DNA of 64,000 nucleotides from Microbacteriaceae bacterium VKM Ac-2855 (GTDB lineage: Bacteria; Actinomycetota; Actinomycetes; Actinomycetales; Microbacteriaceae), in contig JABMLG010000002.1 in the NCBI GenBank assembly GCA_013204985.1, positions 124,001-188,000 of the forward strand. The letters are read 5' to 3'. Shown here in pieces: positions 1 to 9,981 of the stretch. The notes under the pieces are model-generated. The model was not told where the DNA came from, searched no databases, and saw only the letters and a program-made list of their open reading frames with translations. A program made the translations under genes and the position numbers. The number at the start of each line of letters is the position of its first letter. Position 1 is the stretch's first letter.

Positions 1-13
1 TTCCGCGACGGAG

Positions 14-1561
14 TCAGGCGGCGAAGGTCTCGACCTCGGCGGGCGAGGACTCGCACGCTTCGAGGAGGGCATGCTCGGTCAGCGCGTCGCCGGCGAGCTC
101 GGCGATCAGGCTGCCGTGGTGCAGAACGAGCACGCGGTTGCACACGGCCGCGAGCATCTCGTGCTCGCCGGAGAAGACGACCACGGCGCTGCCGTCGGCC
201 GCGGTCTTCGCGGCGGCGGCCAGCAACTCCTTCGCCGATCCCGGGTCGACGCCTTGGGTCGGTTCGTCCAGCAGCAGCACCCCCGGCTCCTTCTGCAGCC
301 ATTTCGCGAAGACCACCTTCTGCTGATTGCCGCCCGAGAAGGCGGCCATCGGGTAGTCGGGGCGATTCGGATGCACGCGCACCTGAGCCATCAGCTCGGC
401 CGCTCGCGCCCGTACGTCCTTCTGCCGCACACCGAAGAGTCCTGAGAAGCGTCCGAGCACAGGAAGGACCACGTTCTCCTCCGCGGTGCCGGCGATCCAG
501 ATGCCGTCGCGGAGCCGGTTGCCCGGCACCAGGGCGACGCCCGCCGCGATCGCCGCGGCCGGCGTGCGCAGCGTGGTGGCGGAGCCGTCGATCGCCACCG
601 TGCCGGCACGCGCCTTCTGCGCGCCCGACAGCAGGAACGGCAGCTCCTCCTGGCCCATCCCGGCAAGACCCGTCACTCCGACGACCTCGCCGGCGCGCAC
701 GGCGAACGACACCTCGTCCACCCGCTCCCCGGTGATGCCGTCGACCGCGAGCCGAATCGGGCCGGGCACCCCCGACGGCGGGGCCGGGTAGAAGTCGTCG
801 AGGCGGCGTCCGAGCATGTGCGCGACGAGATCGGCACGAGTCGTGTCGGCGATGGCGACCTCGACCACATCGCGGCCGGCGCGCATCACGGTGGCCCGGT
901 CGCAGACCTCCATCACTTCGGCGAGGCGGTGACTGATGAACACGACGGCCGAACCACGGTCGGCGACCGTGCGCATCAACGCCAGCAGTCGCGCGGCCTC
1001 GGGGCGCGAAAGCGCGGCGGTCGGCTCGTCCAGGATGAACAGCTGCGAGTCGGTCTCACCCTCCATCAACCGCAGCGCGCGGACGACGGCGAGCAGGGCC
1101 CGTTCGGCGGGGCTGAGGGTCGAGACGAGCGCGTCGAGCGGGAACTGGAAGCCGAGCCCGTGCATCAACTCGGTGTAGATCGCCCGCTCCTGCTTCACAT
1201 CGACGGGGGCGAGCAGACGCGCGCCGTAGCGGGCGTTCGCACCGAGGTTCTCGAGCACCGTCATGTCCTCGACGAGGCCGATGTCTTGGTGGATCACCGC
1301 GATGCCCCGGGTGTGCGGGTCGCTGAGAGGCATCTCGAGTGCGGATCCGTAGACCTCGACGCTGCCGCTGTCGGGCGTGATCACCCCGGTGAGCGACTTG
1401 ACCAGGGTCGACTTGCCGCAGCCGTTCTGCCCGAGCAGGGCGTGCACCTCACCGGCGCGAACGGTGAGGCTCGTGTCGTCGAGGGCGATCGCGCCGCCGT
1501 AGGTTTTGCGCAGGTTCGCCACGTGCAAGGCGATGCGCGGCTGGGCGGGCGGGGTGCTCAT
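14..1561 (-). CDS. Sugar-type ABC importer ATPase, two nucleotide-binding domains (RbsA/MglA-like)
   Basis: A 515-residue cytoplasmic ATPase that would energise uptake by the permease and lipoprotein encoded just upstream. The first domain has Walker A GQNGCGKST (44-52), a divergent signature LSPAE (149-153) and Walker B LFILDEP (174-180). The second has a degenerate Walker A, GLAGMGQEE (298-306), a good signature SGGNQQK (409-415) and Walker B LLLDEP (429-434). One intact and one weak site is the usual RbsA/MglA/XylG arrangement. The ATG at 1561 overlaps the permease stop as ATGA, so translation is probably coupled. The frame stays open upstream of this ATG, but only as a shadow of the permease gene. 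The substrate is unknown; pentose, hexose or nucleoside are all possible for the family. Confidence 0.9.
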   Translation of the reverse strand: MSTPPAQPRIALHVANLRKTYGGAIALDDTSLTVRAGEVHALLGQNGCGKSTLVKSLTGVITPDSGSVEVYGSALEMPLSDPHTRGIAVIHQDIGLVEDMTVLENLGANARYGARLLAPVDVKQERAIYTELMHGLGFQFPLDALVSTLSPAERALLAVVRALRLMEGETDSQLFILDEPTAALSRPEAARLLALMRTVADRGSAVVFISHRLAEVMEVCDRATVMRAGRDVVEVAIADTTRADLVAHMLGRRLDDFYPAPPSGVPGPIRLAVDGITGERVDEVSFAVRAGEVVGVTGLAGMGQEELPFLLSGAQKARAGTVAIDGSATTLRTPAAAIAAGVALVPGNRLRDGIWIAGTAEENVVLPVLGRFSGLFGVRQKDVRARAAELMAQVRVHPNRPDYPMAAFSGGNQQKVVFAKWLQKEPGVLLLDEPTQGVDPGSAKELLAAAAKTAADGSAVVVFSGEHEMLAAVCNRVLVLHHGSLIAELAGDALTEHALLEACESSPAEVETFAA

Positions 1562-2580
1562 ACGCTTCCTCCGGCGCGACGGCGGCCGGCGATCTTCGCG
1601 GCGGTGACCGAGATCATCAGGGCCAGGCCGTAGAAGAGGTTCGTCACCCAGGTCTCGGCGCCGAGAAGCTGCAGGGCCGTGATACCCACCGTGAGCAGGT
1701 AGAGCGCGGTGATCGTGCCCCAGGCGTTGAAGCGCCCGACGGTGATGGCCGTGGCGCCGAGGAAGGCGGCGGCGAAGGGCTGCAGCATGTACTGTCCGCC
1801 GACGGAGGGGTCGACCGCTCCGAAGTACCCGACGAAGCAGACTCCGACGAACGACGCGAGCAGGCCCGAAACCACGTAGGCGCCGGTGCGGATGGGGTTC
1901 ACGGCGATGCCGGCCAGGCGTGCGGCGTTGCGGTTGCCGCCGATGAAGACCGTATAGCGGCCCAGCGGCGTGCGCTGGTAGACGTACCAGAGCACCACGA
2001 CCAGGATCCAGGCGTACCAGGTGATCAGCGGCAGGCCCAGTAGCTGCGAACGCGAGAAGTTGACGAAGTCGTCCGGGATGCCCGAGATGATCCGACTGTC
2101 GGTGATCAGGTAGGTCAGCCCCGCCAGCGCCGTGTACGAGCCGAGGGTGGCGACGAACGAGTCGACACCCACCCGCACCACGAGCAGGGCGTTGATAAGG
2201 CCGACCACGGCGCCGAGTGCGAACCCGGAGGCGATCGCGATCCACGCAGGCACGCCGGCCGTGGTCATCTGGCCGATCACGGCGGCCGTGGCGACCATGG
2301 TCTGGGCGACGGAGAGGTCGAAGTCGCCCAGCCGCAGCACGATCGTGGCGGTCAGGGCAAGCAGCAGCACAAGCGACTGCGCGTTCAGCATGGTGGTGAA
2401 GAGCGCGACGGTGCGGAACTGCGGCAGCCCCACCATGCAGATCACCACGAGCAGAAGCAGCGCGCCGACGAGGGCCCACTTCTCGAACAGTCCACCGAAG
2501 TTCAGCCGGCTCTTCGCCGGCGGGGGCGTGGGGGAGGGTGCCGCCGGGGCGGTGGCGGCGGGGGTGTGCGTCACGGTCAT
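1558..2580 (-). CDS. ABC importer inner-membrane permease (RbsC/BPD_transp_2 family)
   Basis: A 340-residue polytopic permease. A proline/alanine-rich cytoplasmic N-terminus (about residues 1-35) is followed by many hydrophobic segments, beginning around ALVGALLLLVVICMVG. It belongs to the single-permease type that pairs with an RbsA-like double ATPase. The ATG at 2580 is chosen because a GGAG lies 8-10 bases before it (2588-2593); an in-frame ATG further upstream at 2649 falls inside a hairpin and lacks such a site. It overlaps the ATPase start by four bases and lies 98 bases downstream of the binding-protein gene. Its subfamily is clear, its sugar is not. Confidence 0.88.
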   Translation of the reverse strand: MTVTHTPAATAPAAPSPTPPPAKSRLNFGGLFEKWALVGALLLLVVICMVGLPQFRTVALFTTMLNAQSLVLLLALTATIVLRLGDFDLSVAQTMVATAAVIGQMTTAGVPAWIAIASGFALGAVVGLINALLVVRVGVDSFVATLGSYTALAGLTYLITDSRIISGIPDDFVNFSRSQLLGLPLITWYAWILVVVLWYVYQRTPLGRYTVFIGGNRNAARLAGIAVNPIRTGAYVVSGLLASFVGVCFVGYFGAVDPSVGGQYMLQPFAAAFLGATAITVGRFNAWGTITALYLLTVGITALQLLGAETWVTNLFYGLALMISVTAAKIAGRRRAGGSV

Positions 2581-2618
2581 GCGGGATGCTCCTCGGTTCG
2601 CGGGGGTCGGAACGGGGC

Positions 2619-2651
2619 GGATGCGGCGGGCCGGGGTGACCCGCCGCATCC
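2619..2651 (-). other. Intercistronic stem-loop between binding-protein and permease genes
   Basis: GGATGCGGCGGG (2619-2630) and CCCGCCGCATCC (2640-2651) form a perfect 12-bp stem with a 9-base loop. There is no T-run, so it is more likely an RNA stabiliser or partial attenuator that keeps the binding-protein mRNA more abundant than the membrane genes. A comparable hairpin follows urtA at 59159-59189. Confidence 0.65.
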
Positions 2652-2678
2652 GGATGTGCTCTCGGCGAGCGGCGCGGA

Positions 2679-3815
2679 CTACTTCGCCCAGGCCTCGGTG
2701 AAGGCGTCCTCGTAGCCGACATAGTTCGGCCAGACCTCCTCGGCCGATCCGTCACCGACGTTGGCGGTGTCGATGATGTGCGTCGGGATCACGTAGCCCG
2801 GGTCGGCGTCGCCGAGGATGTTGCGGGCCAGCGAGTCGAAGGCGATCCAGCCGATCCAGCCCGTGGTGGGCATCGCGATGGTCATGTCCTGGTCGCCGTC
2901 GACGATCATCGCGATGTTCGCCTCGAGGCCGTCACGGCTGACGATCTTCGCGCTCGAGTTGGCGGCCGAGAGCACCGGGGTGACGTAGGGCACCGCGCTG
3001 TCCCAGACGGGGAAGACGTAGTTCGTGTCGGGGTCCTTCTGCAGTGCGGTCTGCAGCTGGCTACCCACATCCGTCGCGACCTTGGCGATGTCGACGTCGA
3101 GGAGGTTGATGGTGCAATCCGGGCACGCCTCCTCCATCTCGGCCTTCGCGCCGTCGGCCATCTTCTGCCAGACGCCCACGCCGCTCGAATAGATGACAGT
3201 CATGTTCACGTCGCAGCCGCCGTCGACCAGCGCCCAGTCCACGGCGGTGGCGCCGTCGGTGGTGAAGTCGGAGGTGAGGTTGGTGTACATGCCGGCGGGC
3301 ACCTCGTCGTCGGGGTCGCCGTTCAACGTGTTCTGGATCGGGATGCCCGCGGCCTCGGCCTCGGCCAGCGCGGAGGAGACCACGGCCGGGTCGATCCCGA
3401 CGAGGATGATGCCGGCGGCGTCCTGAGCGACGGCCTGCTCGATTCCCTCGTTGAAGCGGTTCGCGGTGCCCTGGCCGTCGTATTTCACCAGCTTCATGCC
3501 CGCGGCGTCGACCGCGGCCTGAACGCCGTCGGCCATGTCGGTGGAGAACTGGTTCATCGAGACGGTGATGAACCAGACCGTGTCACCGCTCAGCGAGGCG
3601 AGGTCGAGCCCGGTCTCGGGTGCCAGCAGGTCCGACGCGGCGGTGGCGGCGTCGACCTTGCTCTGCACCGCGTCGACACAGGATTGCTGGTCGGTGGTGA
3701 GCTCGGCGGCGGCGGCGGATCCGCTGTCGGATCCGGTGGCGGACGTGCAGCCGGACAGCGCGGCGGCGAGTCCGATCGTCAGGGCGCCGATGGCGGCGTA
3801 GGTGCGCAGTTTCAT
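2679..3815 (-). CDS. Sugar-type ABC substrate-binding lipoprotein (Peripla_BP_4 family)
   Basis: A 378-residue lipoprotein with a type II signal peptide: the basic N-terminus MKLRTYAAIG leads to lipobox LSGC, after which a Ser/Ala-rich linker precedes the binding fold. The body has the periplasmic-binding protein type I layout, with runs such as VWFITVSMNQFSTDM and AGIILVGIDPAVV. It would catch the substrate outside the membrane and deliver it to the permease. The ATG at 3815 starts the signal peptide and has GGAG about ten bases upstream; the open frame continuing to 4013 encodes an Arg-rich stretch that does not look like protein. It is the first gene of a three-gene operon. Its residues do not tell me the ligand. 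Confidence 0.88.
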   Translation of the reverse strand: MKLRTYAAIGALTIGLAAALSGCTSATGSDSGSAAAAELTTDQQSCVDAVQSKVDAATAASDLLAPETGLDLASLSGDTVWFITVSMNQFSTDMADGVQAAVDAAGMKLVKYDGQGTANRFNEGIEQAVAQDAAGIILVGIDPAVVSSALAEAEAAGIPIQNTLNGDPDDEVPAGMYTNLTSDFTTDGATAVDWALVDGGCDVNMTVIYSSGVGVWQKMADGAKAEMEEACPDCTINLLDVDIAKVATDVGSQLQTALQKDPDTNYVFPVWDSAVPYVTPVLSAANSSAKIVSRDGLEANIAMIVDGDQDMTIAMPTTGWIGWIAFDSLARNILGDADPGYVIPTHIIDTANVGDGSAEEVWPNYVGYEDAFTEAWAK

Positions 3816-4106
3816 GGGCGGGATGCTCCGATGCTGAGGGAGGTGCACGAGGGGGAGGGGCCGCCGCAGGATCGAGGCGAGCGGCGTCTGGTGACAGTCA
3901 AGGCGCCAGCGGTTACGCCGCCGTATCCCCGCGATTAAGCGCCTATTGCGCCCGGTTGCGATCGCACTCCGAGGCGTATTCACGCCGGACTGCCTGGTCA
4001 GCGACCTTTTCATAACCGCGCATTGGCGGCGCGGTGGCGGCGGAGGGCTTTATCCGCCGCGCGAAGGTCTTAAACGCGGACGACGATCGACGATTGGGTG
4101 GTCGGG

Positions 4107-4844
4107 TCAGCGCGCGAACTGCTCGTAGGCCTCCGCGCGCTCGGGCTCACCCGTCATCGGGAACGACACCCGGTCGGCACGGTAGTGCGAGAACGTGTAT
4201 TCGTAGGCGATCCCGTCGACTCCGCGCAGCACCTGCTCGCGCATCAGTACCGGAGCGCCGACCCGCACCTCCAGCAGCTCGGCCGTGGCAGCGTCCGCCG
4301 CCACGGCGTCGACCACGGTATCGATGCCGCCGAGGGCGACGCCGAAGACGCTCTCGAACGCGACGGCGAGGCTCGGGCACGCGTTCCAAGCGGCGGGCTG
4401 GCGGAAAGCGGTGCGGTAGTAGGCGATCCGCACGCCGATCGCGCTCGCGCCCTCGGCGGTCACGTGCTCGAAGAAATGCTCGATCAGTCCCACCACCTCG
4501 TCCGCCGTCCCCAAACGCGAGCGGATGAGAGGCGTCGACGGTACGACGCGGTCGTCGGTGATCCGCACCATGAAGCCCGCCGGCGTGCGCCAGGGCAGGA
4601 TGTCGTCGATGGGCACCTGGTAGTACTGCTGGCTCACTCGCGTTCCGCTGCGCCGCTGCCGCGAGACCAGGCCCTCCAACGCGAGTTGCTGCAGGGCCTC
4701 TCGTACGCTCGCGCGCGGGATCCCGAAGGTTTTGATCAGGCGATCCTCGACCAGCTTCTCATCGTTGATCAGAAAGCCGGAGCGGATGAGGGAGCGCACG
4801 AGTTCGTACGCGCGTCGAGTCTGGTTCGTTGCGGAGGCGGACAC
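4107..4844 (-). CDS. GntR-family regulator with UTRA effector domain (HutC subfamily)
   Basis: A 245-residue regulator: winged helix-turn-helix in residues 5-75 (YELVRSLIRSGFLINDEKLV, then GIPRASVREALQQLALEGLV) and a UTRA ligand-binding domain after about residue 95. The GTG at 4844 is preferred because GGAAGG lies five bases before it (around 4850-4855); an open frame continues to 5006 without family similarity. It lies upstream of and in the same direction as the ABC operon, separated by 262 bases, so it probably controls that importer, sensing a phosphorylated sugar or amino sugar as UTRA proteins often do. That link is inference. Confidence 0.88.
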   Translation of the reverse strand: MSASATNQTRRAYELVRSLIRSGFLINDEKLVEDRLIKTFGIPRASVREALQQLALEGLVSRQRRSGTRVSQQYYQVPIDDILPWRTPAGFMVRITDDRVVPSTPLIRSRLGTADEVVGLIEHFFEHVTAEGASAIGVRIAYYRTAFRQPAAWNACPSLAVAFESVFGVALGGIDTVVDAVAADAATAELLEVRVGAPVLMREQVLRGVDGIAYEYTFSHYRADRVSFPMTGEPERAEAYEQFAR

Positions 4845-4888
4845 AGGATCCTTCCGAGCCGCCGGCGTTCGGGTCCGGTTACTCGGAG

Positions 4889-4902
4889 TCCGGTCTACCG
4901 GA
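4889..4902. promoter_or_regulatory. Palindrome ahead of the GntR gene, candidate operator
   Basis: TCCGGTCTACCGGA is a perfect 14-bp palindrome 45 bases upstream of the GntR start. A half-site-like GTCCGGTT lies just before it (4873-4880). The position suits autoregulation, but the core does not fully match the usual HutC-type GT-N-TA-N-AC pattern, so the assignment is tentative. Confidence 0.35.
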
Positions 4903-4978
4903 TGGATGTTGTCACCGCGTTTCGGACAGGTGAGGATTCCGTTTCGCCGCTCACCCCATCCGGCATCGGGTACTCCAG

Positions 4979-4992
4979 CCGCCATATGGCGG
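4979..4992. promoter_or_regulatory. Palindrome upstream of lysC
   Basis: CCGCCATATGGCGG is a perfect 14-bp palindrome 77 bases before the lysC start, followed by a partial repeat of its core (GGCCATAT, 4997-5004). It sits in the divergent region between the GntR gene and lysC and could serve either. I do not recognise the binding protein. Confidence 0.35.
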
Positions 4993-5068
4993 ATCGGCCA
5001 TATCACGCCGGGTAGGATCGTTCGTCGGGTCGCGCCCCGGACCCTTCATCCAGCAGCAGGAGTATGCA

Positions 5069-6334
5069 GTGAGCTTGATCGTGCAGAAGTTCGGCGGGTC
5101 GTCGGTCGCCGACGCCGAGAGCATCAAGCGGGTCGCCAAGCGCATCGTCGAGACCAAGAAGGCCGGCAACGATGTCGTCGTCGCGGTCTCCGCGATGGGC
5201 GACACCACCGACAACCTGCTCGACCTGGCCCACGAGGTCACGCCGATTCCGGCGCCGCGCGAACTCGACATGCTGCTCTCCTCCGGCGAGCGCATCTCGA
5301 TGGCGTTGCTGGCAATGGCGATCAAATCGATGGGGTACGAAGCACGGTCCTTCACCGGCAGCCAGGCCGGCATGATCACGGATGCGCGCCACGGCGCCGC
5401 CCGCATCGTCGACATCACGCCCGTGCGACTGCGCGAGGCGCTGGAGGAGAACGCGATCGTCATCGTCGCGGGTTTCCAGGGCTTCAGCCGCGAGACCATG
5501 GACATCACGACTCTCGGTCGTGGCGGCTCCGACACCACGGCCGTCGCGCTCGCCGCCGGTCTCGGTGCCGACACCTGCGAGATCTACACGGATGTGGACG
5601 GCGTCTTCACCGCCGACCCGCGCGTGGTCAAGAAGGCCCACAAGCTCGACCGCATCACCAGTGAAGAGATGCTCGAGCTAGCCGCCGCCGGCGCGAAGGT
5701 GCTGCACATCCGGGCCGTCGAGTTCGCTCGCCGTCACGGCGTGACGCTGCACGTCCGCTCCTCCTTCAGCCCCAACGAGGGCACCATCGTCTACAACCCC
5801 GAGCCTGGAGAAACCGTGGAAGAGCCCATCATCGCCGGAGTCGCCGCCGATCTGAACGAGGCCAAGATCACCGTCGTGGGTGTTCCCGACATCCCGGGCA
5901 AGGCGGCCCAGATCTTCACGATCGTCGCCAAGACCGGCTCGAACATCGACATGATCGTGCAGAACGTCTCGGCCGCCGCGACGGGTCTGACCGACATCTC
6001 CTTCACCCTGCCCAAGTCGGAGGGCCAGACCGTGCTCACCGCTCTGAACGCGGAGAAGGACGCTGTCGGCTTCACGACCCTGCAGTACGACGACCAGATC
6101 GCCAAGCTCGCGCTCGTCGGAGCGGGGATGCGCACCAATGCCGGAGTCTCGGCGAAGCTCTTCACCTCGCTCTTCGAGGCGGGCATCAACATCGAGATGA
6201 TCTCCACCAGCGAGATCCGCATCTCGGTCGTCACGCGGGCCGACACCGTCAACGAGGCCCTGCGCGTCGTCCACACGGCGTTCGGGCTCGACGGCGACGA
6301 AGAGGCCATCGTGTACGCAGGCACCGGTCGCTGA
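5069..6334 (+). CDS. lysC: Aspartate kinase
   Basis: A 421-residue aspartokinase catalysing the first step from aspartate to lysine, threonine, methionine and diaminopimelate. The N-terminal kinase domain opens with KFGGSS (7-12), contains [16 protein letters not shown] for nucleotide/substrate binding, and is followed by two ACT domains after about residue 265 that mediate feedback inhibition. Its length equals that of the Corynebacterium glutamicum alpha subunit. The GTG at 5069 follows GCAGGAG with suitable spacing. An internal start at 5816 would give the beta subunit. asd follows 111 bases downstream, forming the usual lysC-asd pair. Confidence 0.97.
   Translation: MSLIVQKFGGSSVADAESIKRVAKRIVETKKAGNDVVVAVSAMGDTTDNLLDLAHEVTPIPAPRELDMLLSSGERISMALLAMAIKSMGYEARSFTGSQAGMITDARHGAARIVDITPVRLREALEENAIVIVAGFQGFSRETMDITTLGRGGSDTTAVALAAGLGADTCEIYTDVDGVFTADPRVVKKAHKLDRITSEEMLELAAAGAKVLHIRAVEFARRHGVTLHVRSSFSPNEGTIVYNPEPGETVEEPIIAGVAADLNEAKITVVGVPDIPGKAAQIFTIVAKTGSNIDMIVQNVSAAATGLTDISFTLPKSEGQTVLTALNAEKDAVGFTTLQYDDQIAKLALVGAGMRTNAGVSAKLFTSLFEAGINIEMISTSEIRISVVTRADTVNEALRVVHTAFGLDGDEEAIVYAGTGR
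5807..5818 (+). promoter_or_regulatory. Internal ribosome binding site and GTG start for the aspartokinase beta subunit
   Basis: GGAG (5807-5810) lies five bases before the in-frame GTG at 5816, which is codon 250 of lysC. Initiation there gives a 172-residue protein (5816-6334) made of the two ACT domains. This matches the alpha2-beta2 aspartokinase layout known from Corynebacterium and Bacillus, where the beta chain is made from the same gene. Confidence 0.75.
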
Positions 6335-7504
<1,170 letters not shown>

Positions 7505-7522
7505 CGCGCACTCGCTTCGGCT

Positions 7523-7583
7523 CGCGAAACCGCGTTCGGCTCGTCAGGTCCATCGGATCCGGCGAGCCGAACCGCATTTCGCG
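7523..7583. repeat. Long inverted repeat between asd and the SGNH gene
   Basis: Two 21-base arms (7523-7543 and 7563-7583) flank a 19-base spacer; they share CGCGAAA at the outer end and TTCGGCTCG at the inner end, with four central mismatches. The sequence differs from the GCGAGGGACC palindromes elsewhere in the window. There is no T-run. It may act as a terminator or mRNA 3' barrier for asd. Confidence 0.6.
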
Positions 7584-7646
7584 TACCGAGGCGCGTTCCG
7601 GGGCCGACGCGTCCATCCGAATGCGCTCCGGCACCGAAGATGGACT

Positions 7647-8315
7647 ATGCGCCCTCGGTCCCTCGCCCTCGCCCTGATCGCCCTCCTCGGGGCGACCGCC
7701 CTGTCGGGATGCGCCTCCGCCGCACCGGCGGTCGACGTGAGCAGCACCCCGGGGGCTCCGGTCGTCGCCTTCTACGGCGATTCGTACACGCTCGGCACCG
7801 GGGCGACGGATGCGTCGAAGCGCTGGTCGAGCATCATCTGCCGCGAGCGCGGCTGGACCGAAGTGAACCCCAGCGTCAACGGGCTGGGCTTCGTGAACAA
7901 CCGCGATCGCCTCGCCGGGACGGATCTCGTCGAGCAGGTGATCGACGCCGAGCCCGACATCGTCTTCGTCACGATGGGACTGAACGACAACTTCTCGTGG
8001 CCCGACCGCGCCGACGACATCCGCACCACCATCGACGCCGACCTGACCACGCTCCGCAACGCGCTGCCCGACGCGCGGTTCGTCGTTGTGCAACCGTTCT
8101 GGTACACCGACGAACAGCCCGATTCACTGCTGACGATCTCCGGTTGGGTCTCCGAGGCGGCGGCGCGGATCCGTGCCGACTACATCGACGGCTCGAAGGA
8201 TTGGATCCGAGGTCACCCCGAGTGGATGGCGAGCGACGGCCTGCATCCGAACGATGACGGCTACGCCGCGATGGCCGAGCGGATGGACGCGGAGCTGACC
8301 GCGATCGGGCTGTGA
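7647..8315 (+). CDS. SGNH/GDSL-family esterase lipoprotein
   Basis: A 222-residue exported lipoprotein. The signal peptide ends at lipobox ALSGC (C22). SGNH blocks are present: block I YGDSYTLG with nucleophile S46, block III GLND with N113, and block V DGLHPND with D197 and H200. The protein probably hydrolyses an ester (lipid, acetylated sugar or cell-wall acyl group) on the outer face of the membrane. The ATG at 7647 starts the signal peptide directly. It stands alone between asd and mqo. The substrate cannot be read from the sequence. Confidence 0.85.
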   Translation: MRPRSLALALIALLGATALSGCASAAPAVDVSSTPGAPVVAFYGDSYTLGTGATDASKRWSSIICRERGWTEVNPSVNGLGFVNNRDRLAGTDLVEQVIDAEPDIVFVTMGLNDNFSWPDRADDIRTTIDADLTTLRNALPDARFVVVQPFWYTDEQPDSLLTISGWVSEAAARIRADYIDGSKDWIRGHPEWMASDGLHPNDDGYAAMAERMDAELTAIGL

Positions 8316-8415
8316 TCGGCCAGTGATCGGTGCACGTCGACCGTGTGTAGAAATCACGTCTTTTTGATCCGTCAAGCCACCCGATTGAGGCGGTTCGGGC
8401 CGGTCAGCGGAGGTA

Positions 8416-9909
8416 ATGTGGACTTCCGTGAAGCCAGCTGAACCGGTCGACGTCGTCCTCATCGGCGGAGGAATCATGAGTGCGACCCTCGGGGCGTTGC
8501 TCACCAAGCTCCAGCCCGACTGGTCGATCGAGGTGTACGAGCGCCTCGACGATGTGGCGCAGGAGTCGTCGAACCCGTGGAACAACGCGGGCACCGGCCA
8601 CGCCGCTCTCTGCGAGCTGAACTACATGCCGCAGGCGGCCGATGGATCCGTCGACCCGGCCAAGGCGATCCAGATCAACGAGCAGTTCCAGATCTCGCGA
8701 CAGTTCTGGTCGAGCCTGATCGCGTCGGGTGATCTGAAGGAGCCGAATAGCTTCATCAACTCCACGCCGCACATGACTTTCGTGCACGGCGCGGCCAACG
8801 TCGAGTATTTGAAGAAGCGCTACGAGGCGCTGAAGGACCAGCCGCTCTTCGCCGGGATCGAGTACACGGAGAGCCCGAAAACGATCTACGAATGGGCGCC
8901 GCTGCTGATGACCAAGCGCCCCAAGGGTGAGGTCTACGCGGCGACCCGGATCCCCGCCGGCACGGACGTCGACTTCGGTTCGCTGACCCACCAGCTCTTC
9001 GACGTGGTCACCGCGAACGGCGGCAAGCTGCACCTCGGGCACGAGGTCACCGACATCACCAAGCGCCGTGACGGCACGTGGCGCCTCACGATCAAACAGC
9101 TCGTCGGCAGCAGCACCACCGTCGTCGATGCCAAGTTCGTCTTCGTCGGCGCGGGCGGGGGTGCTCTGCACCTGCTGCAGAAATCAGGGATCCCGGAGGC
9201 GGTCGGCTTCGGCGGCTTCCCGATCTCGGGACAGTTCCTGCGCACAGACAACCCGGCGATCGTCGCCAAGCACCGCGCCAAGGTCTACGGCAAGGCCGCG
9301 GTCGGTGCGCCTCCGATGTCGGTGCCGCACCTCGACACCCGCGTGGTCGACGGAAAGGCGTCGCTGCTCTTCGGCCCGTACGCCGGTTTCACCCCCAAGT
9401 TCCTCAAGCGTGGCAGCTGGTGGGACCTCCCGGGCTCGATCCGTCCGGGCAATCTCGGCCCGATGCTGGCGGTAGCTCGCGACAACCTCGATCTGATGAA
9501 GTACCTGTTCGGTGAGGTGTTCGCGTCGCGGAAGAAGAAGATGGACGCGCTGCGCGAGTTCATGCCGACCGCTGATCCGAAGGATTGGTACCTGATCACC
9601 GCGGGCCAACGCGTGCAGGTGATGAAGAAGGATCCGAAGAAGGGCGGCGTGCTGCAGTTCGGCACGGAGGTCATCGCGGCCGCCGACGGCACCATCGCCG
9701 GTCTGCTCGGCGCGTCGCCGGGGGCGTCGACCGCGGTGCCGATCATGCTCGATGTCGTCGCCCGATGCTTCCCCGACCGCGCGCAGGCGTGGACGCCGAC
9801 GATCACCGAGCTGGTGCCGAGCTACGGCACTACGCTGAACGATGCGCCCGAGAAGGCGAAGATCTCCGTCGACCTCACGGCGGAGGCACTGGCGATCACC
9901 GCGCGCTGA
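8416..9909 (+). CDS. mqo: Malate:quinone oxidoreductase
   Basis: A 497-residue FAD-dependent, membrane-associated enzyme oxidising malate to oxaloacetate and passing electrons to menaquinone, bypassing NAD malate dehydrogenase. The dinucleotide motif VVLIGGGIMSATLG opens the protein and the family-specific ESSNPWNNAGTGHAALCELN region follows at about residues 52-71, with VQVMKKD and ASPGASTAVPIML near the end. The start is uncertain: GGAGG at 8409-8413 is only two bases from the ATG at 8416, while the GTG at 8428 is 14 bases away. Either start leaves the FAD fold intact. Confidence 0.96.
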   Translation: MWTSVKPAEPVDVVLIGGGIMSATLGALLTKLQPDWSIEVYERLDDVAQESSNPWNNAGTGHAALCELNYMPQAADGSVDPAKAIQINEQFQISRQFWSSLIASGDLKEPNSFINSTPHMTFVHGAANVEYLKKRYEALKDQPLFAGIEYTESPKTIYEWAPLLMTKRPKGEVYAATRIPAGTDVDFGSLTHQLFDVVTANGGKLHLGHEVTDITKRRDGTWRLTIKQLVGSSTTVVDAKFVFVGAGGGALHLLQKSGIPEAVGFGGFPISGQFLRTDNPAIVAKHRAKVYGKAAVGAPPMSVPHLDTRVVDGKASLLFGPYAGFTPKFLKRGSWWDLPGSIRPGNLGPMLAVARDNLDLMKYLFGEVFASRKKKMDALREFMPTADPKDWYLITAGQRVQVMKKDPKKGGVLQFGTEVIAAADGTIAGLLGASPGASTAVPIMLDVVARCFPDRAQAWTPTITELVPSYGTTLNDAPEKAKISVDLTAEALAITAR

Positions 9910-9930
9910 CACCGGGCCGGAGGCCGCGTC

Positions 9931-9960
9931 TTGACGGTGGTCGCGGTGGCGTCGTAGGGT
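9931..9960 (+). promoter_or_regulatory. Promoter for the ABC-F gene
   Basis: TTGACG (9931-9936) and TAGGGT (9955-9960) are separated by 18 bases, a good primary-sigma promoter for an actinobacterium. The expected transcription start is at about 9967-9970, so the mRNA would carry a leader of roughly 166-169 bases before the ABC-F start at 10136. Confidence 0.65.
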
Positions 9961-9969
9961 GGCGGCATT

Positions 9970-9981
9970 GTGAAGATCTGA
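9970..9981 (+). promoter_or_regulatory. Three-codon leader ORF at the predicted 5' end of the ABC-F mRNA
   Basis: GTG AAG ATC TGA encodes fMet-Lys-Ile and begins within three bases of the transcription start predicted from the 9931-9960 promoter, so it could be read as a leaderless ORF. Hairpins follow: GCGCC-TGA-GGCGC (9997-10009), CCATC/GATGG (about 10039-10052) and GCCGCG/CGCGGC (about 10096-10112), the last just before the ABC-F ribosome binding site. This resembles drug-sensing attenuators of ABC-F and erm genes, but the role is inferred. Confidence 0.4.

Noticed and set aside
1562-2755. Apparent fusion of the sugar ATPase to a long N-terminal extension
   Set aside because: The extension is the permease gene read in another frame; the ATG at 1561 with the ATGA overlap is the natural start.
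4034-4528. Arg-rich plus-strand frame opposite the GntR gene
   Set aside because: Pure shadow composition with no motif; the minus strand encodes a full GntR/UTRA protein.
9910-9936. WhiB7 control of the ABC-F gene
   Set aside because: WhiB7 promoters have an AT-rich stretch just before the -35; here that stretch is GC-rich (GGCCGCGTC).
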